DNA of 7,691 bases, taken from positions 10,982 to 18,672 of the forward strand of contig NYVP01000032.1 of assembly GCA_002684575.1 (NCBI GenBank). Direction: 5' to 3'. Below the pieces are notes generated by a model, which was not told the DNA's origin, made no database searches, and saw nothing but the letters and a program-made list of their open reading frames with translations. Below, piece by piece: positions 1 through 5,874 of this stretch (position 1 is its first letter; each line of letters begins with the position of its first letter). The position numbers were made by a program, and so were the translations under genes. The stretch comes from Verrucomicrobiales bacterium. Its GTDB lineage: Bacteria > Verrucomicrobiota > Verrucomicrobiia > Verrucomicrobiales > DEV007.

Positions 1-1160
1 AATCTCATGGATATGTTTCCCAAGTGACAAAGTGTTGCGCAACGGTGGCCTATCTCTGCTGGAAAATAGGGCTCATTTCTTGATTTTACACAATCTAGAA
101 AGTTGCGATGCTCCCCTCCTTTACAGGTATACAGATGGAGTCCGTCCTTTGGAATTGGGTCTTTTACGATACTTTTATTGTTGGCTTCTAGACCAGAGTC
201 CCAGCTTTTACTTCCACACCAACCCTCTGAACCATAGAAGTGGATACTCGTTCCTCCACTTTTGACATTCAGCTTAACTCCATTTTCGTATTCATAATCG
301 ATTTCATAATCCACAAATGTGTTATACATGCTTCCTTCATTAATTGTTCCCTCACCACTAATACTTATTGGTCCAGTTCTCTCAGTATCATTTGCCCACT
401 GAGCGGTATCAAGTTGATGCATGCCCCAGTCAGAAAATTTACCTCCAGAATAGTCCCATACATGGCGCCAGTGTTGCTGTTCAGTTCTGCTGATTGTGTA
501 GGGAGCTTCTGGGGCAGGGCCAAGCCACATATCATAATCAAGATCATTTGGAGCGTTTGCGGGTTTTTCATTTGGAAATCGTTTTCCTGCTGGAAGTGTT
601 ACTTTAATTTCTTTTAGTTCTCCAATTCTCCCATTTCTAACAACTTCGGCAAGTCGGTGATAAATAAAAAGGCTACGATCTTCAGTTGATGTTTGAAAAA
701 CCCTCCCTGTTTTTTTTACTAAATCTGAAATATATCTACCCTCTGCAACTGTAAGTGTAGGCTTTTCACAAATTACATCTTTGCCACGGCGAATTGCCAT
801 TGAGGACATAAGGGCATGCCAGTGGTCAGGGGTTGAAATCATAACTGCATCAATATCTTTACGCTCTAGTATTTCTCTAAAGTCATGGTGAATTGAACAG
901 TCATTCGTTTTATAATAATCATTCGTTATCGCTTGAGCTTTCAGCATTCTGCTTTTGAAAACATCACATACAGCAATAATTTTTGCATCTTTTTGGCGTA
1001 AAAACATGTTGAGATTGCGATGAATTCCATGATTTCCGGTTCCGATCATTCCAATAGTGATCTTATTGCTTGGAGCATTTTTTCCAAGAAGGCTATTTTT
1101 TGAAATATAGAAAGGAGCAGTTGAGAGTGATGCAAATTTAAGAAAATGACGTCTTTTCAT
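1..1160 (-). CDS. Tat-signal Gfo/Idh/MocA family oxidoreductase (3' end beyond window)
   Basis: The minus-strand frame is open for 386 codons from ATG at 1160 to the left edge, so the C-terminus (perhaps 50-70 residues by family length) is missing. The N-terminus MKRRHFLKFASLS has a twin arginine followed by a hydrophobic stretch, a likely Tat signal, so the protein probably acts in the periplasm with its cofactor already bound. A Rossmann dinucleotide-binding motif GMIGTGNHG lies at residues 37-45, STPDHWHA at 109-116 and the family EKP motif at 132-134. The C-terminal substrate domain shows DWGMHQLD at 244-251, GGEHRNFLDCV near 348-358 and GHRCATLCHLGNISMR at 371-386. These are hallmarks of the exported Gfo/Idh/MocA group common in Planctomycetes and Verrucomicrobia. 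The family carries out NAD(P)-dependent sugar or cyclitol oxidation-reduction; the substrate cannot be read here. The start lacks a Shine-Dalgarno sequence. It lies 46 bp after the CHASE2 gene and may share its transcript or have its own promoter. Confidence 0.95.
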   Translation of the reverse strand, partial: MKRRHFLKFASLSTAPFYISKNSLLGKNAPSNKITIGMIGTGNHGIHRNLNMFLRQKDAKIIAVCDVFKSRMLKAQAITNDYYKTNDCSIHHDFREILERKDIDAVMISTPDHWHALMSSMAIRRGKDVICEKPTLTVAEGRYISDLVKKTGRVFQTSTEDRSLFIYHRLAEVVRNGRIGELKEIKVTLPAGKRFPNEKPANAPNDLDYDMWLGPAPEAPYTISRTEQQHWRHVWDYSGGKFSDWGMHQLDTAQWANDTERTGPISISGEGTINEGSMYNTFVDYEIDYEYENGVKLNVKSGGTSIHFYGSEGWCGSKSWDSGLEANNKSIVKDPIPKDGLHLYTCKGGEHRNFLDCVKSRNEPYFPAEIGHRCATLCHLGNISMR

Positions 1161-1206
1161 TTTTAAGTTGTTCAATATTTATTTCTTATACCACAAACAT
1201 CCTGAG

Positions 1207-2451
1207 TTAAGATGCTTTTTTTTCACTCAATACCAAAGAGAATATGGTCATAACAATAAACAATGCTAAAGGCGCTATTGGTGATGCCCATTGCCCATTA
1301 CTCTGAAAAAGTAGCATGCTGAATGATAAATATATAATTATCAATAGTCCTATTCTTGAGAATGCTTTTAGGGAATGACTTTTTAAAATCATTGCACCAA
1401 TTAAAATTAAGATAGACCATATTAGTATTTCTTTGTTTTTAGAGACTTCACTTATAAAAAGTCCTGACTGAATAGTGCTTATAGCCAGCGCCATGTGTTC
1501 AGCGTTTGATATCCAGTTATTATTTCTAAAAGGAATATTTTTTACATTTTCTGAGTTTTGATTATTTCCTACTAGTATAATTCTGTTGCCTAGTAATAAT
1601 TTGTATTTATCATCCAGTTCATCGGGAGGCACAGTGAGTAAATTTATTTTTTCTATCGAAAGATCTTCCTGCAAGGCAGGATAAATTTGAACATAACCTC
1701 CATTGTCTATGGGAATTGTTTTCCTATTTCCGAGTTTGATATTATTACCAATATTAATGATGACTTGGTCAGCTTTAATATTAAAGTCTAGCATTATTGC
1801 CTTTAAAACAAAGGAAGGAACAATCTTATCACCAATTCTAGCGATTAAAGGAAATTTGTAGATACCTTCATCATTATTATTATCGGCGAGGTCAATTCTG
1901 GTAAATGCAATTGGAAGGCCCATTGCTGCAAACCTTTGATTCGGAAGGGAATTGATTCTTGTGAATTCCGGAATGTTAGTAATATCGCCATTCACAGAAT
2001 CAATAATATCAAAAAAATCCTCTCCTTTTTCTATTGTTGGATCAATAGATCTATCCATTTGGCAAACCGCACTTAGCAGTAAGCTTTGTTGATTAAAGGT
2101 CAAGCACGCGGTTCTAAGTGTTTCAATTAGGCCCTCTTCTTGACCAAGAAATTCAAGAGAAGGTTCAATAGCAATAAGTTTTGGATTGTACTGTTTTAGA
2201 TTATTAAGGATGACCGCATAATCTAGAGGACTAGGTGGCCAATCTTGTATAACTGACTCTTCAGAATCATCCAGTGTTAATAAGGTAACCGATGAGGGTT
2301 CTTTCCTTTCTTTCTTAGTGTCAAGCAGCCAGTTGACATAACTACTTTCAAAATCAATAACAATTTTCTCATTCTTTTCTCTCTCGACTAAGAATAAAGA
2401 AAAGACGCAGGATACTATGAAGAGAATCGTTTTTTTTTGACTGTTCACCAA
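1207..2451 (-). CDS. CHASE2-domain membrane protein without an output domain
   Basis: The 414-residue protein has a predicted N-terminal membrane anchor (about 7-23), an extracytoplasmic region (about 24-340) and three C-terminal hydrophobic helices (about 341-356, 366-382, 389-408), ending at KKAS. The extracytoplasmic part follows the CHASE2 sensor pattern. VTLLTLDDSEESV at 55-67 is followed by a WP motif and then a helix and strand ending LIAIEPSLEF. Further on come KFPLIARIGDKIVPSFVLKA at 199-218, IPIDNGGYVQIYPA at 246-259, LLGNRIILVG at 286-295 and IPFRNNN before the first C-terminal helix. CHASE2 is known as a sensor module fused to cyclase, kinase or GGDEF domains; here nothing follows the last helix. 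The start is TTG (2451) or the next codon GTG (2448); neither has a clear Shine-Dalgarno sequence. The gene begins 9 bp after the GlgE-like gene and in the same frame. Family assignment comes from pattern recognition, not a profile search. Confidence 0.78.
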   Translation of the reverse strand: MVNSQKKTILFIVSCVFSLFLVEREKNEKIVIDFESSYVNWLLDTKKERKEPSSVTLLTLDDSEESVIQDWPPSPLDYAVILNNLKQYNPKLIAIEPSLEFLGQEEGLIETLRTACLTFNQQSLLLSAVCQMDRSIDPTIEKGEDFFDIIDSVNGDITNIPEFTRINSLPNQRFAAMGLPIAFTRIDLADNNNDEGIYKFPLIARIGDKIVPSFVLKAIMLDFNIKADQVIINIGNNIKLGNRKTIPIDNGGYVQIYPALQEDLSIEKINLLTVPPDELDDKYKLLLGNRIILVGNNQNSENVKNIPFRNNNWISNAEHMALAISTIQSGLFISEVSKNKEILIWSILILIGAMILKSHSLKAFSRIGLLIIIYLSFSMLLFQSNGQWASPIAPLALFIVMTIFSLVLSEKKAS

Positions 2452-2460
2452 TGACTTTTG

Positions 2461-3792
2461 TTAGTTGTTAAACTCTATCAAAAATTGAAGATTTTCCTGC
2501 CCTGTTCTAAGAAAGATCTCGTTACTTTCGCCTGACCACCTATACGCATTCCCATTAGACAGATCTCTAGCATAATAAATTAATTCATTAGATAACTCGA
2601 TTGATTTATGATTAATGCTGATCATGACGCTTCTAGAATTTGAAGAATCTTTATTGTCTATATTTAAAAGGTATTGATCTTTTGAGAGCCTTTTTGTTTT
2701 GATGACAATATTCTTATCTTCAGTCGTGTATTCTAAATCTTCTGAAATTTTTGTGTCATGTGCTTTATCAACGAGAGGTTGATGCTGATCAAAAGTTAGT
2801 TCTTTATTGATGAGATCAGTCTCAAAATTTGAAAATCCAGCACTAATCATTCTATTATGGAAATCATCAGATAATTTTTCATCGGTAACAAAACTTATAT
2901 ATGGGAAATCTTTTTTTAAAGATTGGATAGTTTGATCCCAAAATGAGAGAGGAAAGCATGTTATTTCAGGTATAGAGAAAATTTCTACTCCCTGTACAAT
3001 CCAGAATCTGAAAATGTTTTCCCATTTTTTTCGCCTTGATTCCCATCCTTCACCAATTAAGTCCATGACCCCATCGCCATTAAACAAATGAGGCTCATCA
3101 AGGTAAAAAGGGTGCTGGCTAGAACATTTTATTGGAAATTCCATTCCTAAGGTTATCCCATTTGATGCAAGTTTATGTGTGAGTTCTCCAAACGAGAATG
3201 CATCGGCTGTCTTATAATCCATTGAATAATGCCCTTTACCGTCTTCACCAATTAATCCTTTTTGATTATTTGGGAAAATAACAGGCAGTAAAAAAACATC
3301 ATTTTCTTTAGCAATCGGTAAACGATTAATATTGCGGAAAATGTTTTTATCTAACTTGAACCACTTTGCAAGTATAAGGTCTTTTCTCTCTACTTTTAGT
3401 AATCTAACCTCTTTCGGATTCACATCTTCCCTAACAGGGTGATTCTGACCAGTCCACAGTTCAACATTCCATTCATAAGTACCCGAGTTAGGAGGAGTCC
3501 AACTTCCTTCCCATTTATTGGAATCAGTTTTGATTAGAGGTTCTTCATTCCATTGTTCTTTTCCTGTAATTCTCCATCGAACGAAACCGTTTACCTTATC
3601 CTGTTTATTGTAACCAAATGGATGAATAATAATCGAAAATGGTTGCCCTGCTGATCTTATCTCAGGTTCTAAAATAGAATCTTCTGAGGCTTCAAATATA
3701 GTGAATTTTGATTCTTGATCAATGATTGCTAGAATGGGAAATGGTTCAATTTTTCCGTCATTACAATTCTCATTTTGCATGCTGTTAAGCAT
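2461..3792 (-). CDS. Shortened, probably catalytically inactive GlgE-like (GH13) protein
   Basis: This 443-residue cytoplasmic protein has no signal peptide. It aligns by eye along GlgE, the alpha-1,4-glucan:maltose-1-phosphate maltosyltransferase, which is usually 650-700 residues. The N-terminal domain (about 40-135) has the GlgE-type pattern VRWRITGKEQWNEEPL, then KWEGSWTPPNSGTYEWNVELW. The barrel (about 140-330) keeps FLLPVIFP, IGEDGKGHYSMD (GlgE: IG-EGGH-IHP), GMEFPIKCSSQHPF (GlgE: ALDFALQCSPDHPW) and FRFWIVQGVEIF. The C-terminal beta domain (about 360-441) keeps YYARDLSNGNAYRWSG. The GlgE segment RVDNPHTKP, containing the nucleophile, reads SIPEITCFP (273-281), so arginine, aspartate and asparagine are all lost. 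The ENPPKKYQ substrate-phosphate segment and the late barrel with the third catalytic acid are absent. I infer a binding or regulatory role. It starts 11 bp after the kinase; ATG at 3792 is chosen, with ATG at 3780 as the alternative. No Shine-Dalgarno sequence is strong. The frame is intact, so it does not look like decaying sequence. Confidence 0.78.
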   Translation of the reverse strand: MLNSMQNENCNDGKIEPFPILAIIDQESKFTIFEASEDSILEPEIRSAGQPFSIIIHPFGYNKQDKVNGFVRWRITGKEQWNEEPLIKTDSNKWEGSWTPPNSGTYEWNVELWTGQNHPVREDVNPKEVRLLKVERKDLILAKWFKLDKNIFRNINRLPIAKENDVFLLPVIFPNNQKGLIGEDGKGHYSMDYKTADAFSFGELTHKLASNGITLGMEFPIKCSSQHPFYLDEPHLFNGDGVMDLIGEGWESRRKKWENIFRFWIVQGVEIFSIPEITCFPLSFWDQTIQSLKKDFPYISFVTDEKLSDDFHNRMISAGFSNFETDLINKELTFDQHQPLVDKAHDTKISEDLEYTTEDKNIVIKTKRLSKDQYLLNIDNKDSSNSRSVMISINHKSIELSNELIYYARDLSNGNAYRWSGESNEIFLRTGQENLQFLIEFNN

Positions 3793-3803
3793 CTTTTCTA
3801 AAT

Positions 3804-4817
3804 TTATAGGGATATGGCTTCTTCACTCAGGTATGGAGTCAGGTTAGGAAGAATATCAGTATTCTCAAGAATCTCCCTGATATTCTCTAACGCACGAGGA
3901 ATAAATCTTAAAAAATCAGTTTTTCCGAGTTCATTTCCGAGTCTTGAATAAGCGCCCAAGGCTTGCATTAGGCGCTGACAGCTACAAGCTTCGAATAAAG
4001 GTTCCCATTCATTTTTTTTTCGGCTTCTAAAAGCGTAATTTATAATTTCTTTCCTTTGAGATTTTGTAAAATTCACATAGGGATCGTAAACGAGTGAGGC
4101 AATGTCATATTCTCTCAGGCCTAGCCGTAAACCCTGATAATCAATAAGGTAAGGTTTCTCTTTATGGATTAAAATATTTTGAGACTGCAAATCTCGGTGA
4201 ATTAAAAATCTTTTTGGATTGATAAGTTTATTGATTAAATCTTTGAATTCAGATTCTTGCCTAAGCGCATTTTGATAAGAGGGGGCTCTTCTTGAATAGT
4301 AAAAGAGAAAGTGATCAAAAAAATAGTCCTGTTCCCATTGGTATAAATTTTCATCAAAACTTGGTTCTAGTTGCGATAAGTCATCAACATCAAGATTGGT
4401 TTCATTATATTCGTGGATATTAGAAATCTCATCAATTACCAGTTTGTAGAGTTCTCCTCTTTTTTCCCATTCTGTTTCTCTATGATCCCATAGATGTTCG
4501 GAACCCAGATCTTCAATCCATGTGATCATATTACTTTCATCATGATGGATAATTTCTGGACAACGTGACCCAATCTTTTTGAGAATTTTGGAAGAGGATA
4601 TGAACTTTAAGTTGTCTGGTCTATCTGCAGTGTACCGCATTATAACCAATGAACTCTTATCCTTAAGAGTGATTCTGAAGTAATCTCGATCTGATCCTCC
4701 ATTAGTGATTGGGACGCATCGACTACCAGAAATATCTATTTCAGGCAGGGCCTTGGAAGTGGCTTTTATGAGATCATCAGGGTTCATGCGATCAATGTTT
4801 GTACACCATACACTCAA
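3804..4817 (-). CDS. amgK: AmgK-like anomeric sugar kinase (aminoglycoside phosphotransferase fold)
   Basis: The 337 residues match the length of AmgK, the cytoplasmic kinase that puts phosphate on C1 of MurNAc or GlcNAc in peptidoglycan recycling. NGGSDRDYFRI at 39-49 is the nucleotide-loop region. WIEDLGSEHLW at 100-110 is the hinge. HRDLQSQNIL at 207-216 carries the catalytic aspartate (D209) and a metal-binding asparagine (N214). LIDYQGLRLGLREYDIASL at 224-242 carries the second metal aspartate (D226). The IDYQG and YDIAS signatures resemble the phosphotransferases found beside nucleotidyltransferases in Bacteroidota and Verrucomicrobiota. The chosen start is TTG at 4817, because GAGGA sits just upstream and the codon overlaps the nucleotidyltransferase stop as TTGA. 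ATG at 4787 (codon 11) is possible but has no ribosome-binding site. The pairing supports substrate flow from kinase to nucleotidyltransferase. The symbol rests on family and pairing; the true sugar is unproven. A 9-bp homopolymer lies in the coding sequence at 4012-4020. Confidence 0.87.
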   Translation of the reverse strand: MSVWCTNIDRMNPDDLIKATSKALPEIDISGSRCVPITNGGSDRDYFRITLKDKSSLVIMRYTADRPDNLKFISSSKILKKIGSRCPEIIHHDESNMITWIEDLGSEHLWDHRETEWEKRGELYKLVIDEISNIHEYNETNLDVDDLSQLEPSFDENLYQWEQDYFFDHFLFYYSRRAPSYQNALRQESEFKDLINKLINPKRFLIHRDLQSQNILIHKEKPYLIDYQGLRLGLREYDIASLVYDPYVNFTKSQRKEIINYAFRSRKKNEWEPLFEACSCQRLMQALGAYSRLGNELGKTDFLRFIPRALENIREILENTDILPNLTPYLSEEAISL

Positions 4818-5764
4818 ATATCCTCATTTTCGAGTTTCCCTTTGGCAATTTGCCCATTCCTGACTATACACCTTTTCAGAATCGAGCCTTTTGAAACTTT
4901 TGCACCTGGCCAAACGATACTATTAATAATTTCCGTATCTTGATCAATAATTGCACTTTTGGCGATATAAGAGCTTTTGTCTATTTTTATGTTTTTACAA
5001 ATGAAAGATTCTGAAATTTCACTAAATGAGGATCGTTCTGAATTATTAAAGTAACTTGGAAATTCTGATTTTGATAAAACTCTGTGTGCCTCAAGATAAG
5101 CCTCTCTAGTTCCTAGATCCCACCATTCACCAGTATCAATGATGGTTCCTCCAAGAAGTCCATCTTTGATTAATTCTAAAAAGACTGTGATGACAGAATG
5201 CTTTGTATCGTGTTTTAAATAATTAAGAAACTTAGGAGAGCACGCATATATTCCTGTAAACATGTGAGTTCCTTCTTTCCCGCTTTCAAGCATGTTTCTA
5301 ATATCTGTAATTTTATTATCCTCTAATGCAATATGCTTTGCCTTACCGGTTGATCTAAGCGCAAGAGTGACTAAAGAATTATTAGTATTGTGTGCTTCGA
5401 TAAGATCATTTAACGGAAGGTCTGTTAGAATATCCCCATTGTATACAATGAATGGATCAGGCTTCAAAATATTGGAAACATTATCAATGCCTCCTCCAGT
5501 ATCTAACAGAAGAGGTTCATGAACAAAGGTGAGTGGCTTATCTCTATATTTTTCTGTTTTAAAATATTCTTTATAGGCCTTGGCCTCATGATGAGTGTTT
5601 ATTATAAATTTTTCAAAGCCAGCATCGATTAGATGGTCAAAAGCAAATTCAATAAGAGGTTTGCCAAAGACCGGTATCATTGGTTTTGGTAATTGTTCTG
5701 TGAGTTTCTTTAGCCGAGTTCCAAGTCCAGCTCCTAAGACGAATGCCTTCTTCACGGTACACAA
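4814..5764 (-). CDS. murU: MurU-like sugar-1-phosphate nucleotidyltransferase with C-terminal beta-helix
   Basis: This cytoplasmic enzyme would join a sugar-1-phosphate to NTP, giving NDP-sugar and pyrophosphate. Residues 7-230 form the nucleotidyltransferase domain: GAGLGTRL at 11-18 binds the nucleotide, LPKPMIPV at 25-32 holds the conserved lysine, DTGGGI is at 88-93, NGD at 109-111 gives one metal aspartate, FTGIYACSP is at 169-177 and WWDLGTREAYLEA at 214-226 gives the other. This arrangement is that of MurU, which makes UDP-MurNAc in peptidoglycan recycling. At 316 residues it is longer than Pseudomonas MurU (about 220). The extra part, roughly 252-312, shows hexapeptide-like turns (IAKSAIIDQDTEI, IVWPGAKVSKGSIL) typical of a left-handed beta-helix. 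It heads the leftward unit and overlaps the kinase by 4 bp. TTG at 5764 is preferred because AAGGTG lies 4 bp upstream and an in-frame stop lies at 5768-5770; GTG at 5755 is the alternative. The substrate could instead be GlcNAc, mannose or heptose phosphate. Confidence 0.88.
   Translation of the reverse strand: MCTVKKAFVLGAGLGTRLKKLTEQLPKPMIPVFGKPLIEFAFDHLIDAGFEKFIINTHHEAKAYKEYFKTEKYRDKPLTFVHEPLLLDTGGGIDNVSNILKPDPFIVYNGDILTDLPLNDLIEAHNTNNSLVTLALRSTGKAKHIALEDNKITDIRNMLESGKEGTHMFTGIYACSPKFLNYLKHDTKHSVITVFLELIKDGLLGGTIIDTGEWWDLGTREAYLEAHRVLSKSEFPSYFNNSERSSFSEISESFICKNIKIDKSSYIAKSAIIDQDTEIINSIVWPGAKVSKGSILKRCIVRNGQIAKGKLENEDI
4821..4825 (-). promoter_or_regulatory. Ribosome-binding site for the AmgK-like kinase
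   Basis: On the minus strand GAGGA is followed by TAT and then TTG at 4817. This placement supports the TTG start, which overlaps the upstream TGA stop and suggests translational coupling. Confidence 0.6.
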
Positions 5765-5768
5765 TTTT

Positions 5769-5774
5769 CACCTT
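5769..5774 (-). promoter_or_regulatory. Ribosome-binding site for the MurU-like gene
   Basis: The minus strand reads AAGGTG, then AAAA, then TTG at 5764. The spacing to GTG at 5755 would be 13, too long for good use, so this site argues for the TTG start. Confidence 0.55.
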
Positions 5775-5812
5775 AGATAGAGATTGTCTAATATAATAAT
5801 AGTTTTGGAGTT

Positions 5813-5824
5813 ATATTATAATAT
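5813..5824. promoter_or_regulatory. Palindromic TATAAT element in the divergent intergenic region
   Basis: ATATTATAATAT is a perfect 12-bp palindrome, so it shows TATAAT on both strands (plus at 5817-5822, minus at 5820-5815). It lies about 50 bp from each divergent start and could serve as a -10 for either direction. No convincing -35 box is found at 16-18 bp on either side, and chance is fairly likely in such AT-rich DNA. Confidence 0.3.
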
Positions 5825-5862
5825 GCTGATATGAGTGATGTATATCGTATTAAAACCTAAAA

Positions 5863-5868
5863 TATAAG
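5863..5868 (+). promoter_or_regulatory. Possible -10 box of the exported TPR gene
   Basis: TATAAG ends 6 bp before the ATG at 5875, so transcription would start at or next to the start codon, giving a leaderless transcript. This fits the lack of a Shine-Dalgarno sequence there. The -35 region (GTATAT around 5840) is poor, so the call is weak. Confidence 0.22.
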
Positions 5869-5874
5869 ACTTTT

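Noticed and set aside
365..571. Minus-strand open frame of 68 codons
   Set aside because: It is an alternate frame inside the oxidoreductase gene, which keeps its own motifs (DWGMHQLD) across the same bases.
240..617. Plus-strand open frame of 125 codons, with another at 32-265
   Set aside because: Both lie opposite the oxidoreductase frame, which is open across all 386 visible codons with clear family motifs; the plus-strand products show no recognisable domain.
3804..4817. Maltokinase (Mak/Pep2) as partner of the GlgE-like protein
   Set aside because: The protein is about 100 residues shorter than maltokinase and lacks an N-terminal cap domain; its IDYQG and YDIAS motifs and its neighbour fit AmgK better.
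5292..5780. Plus-strand open frames at 5292-5522 and 5595-5780
   Set aside because: They are antisense to the nucleotidyltransferase, whose catalytic motifs cover the same bases.
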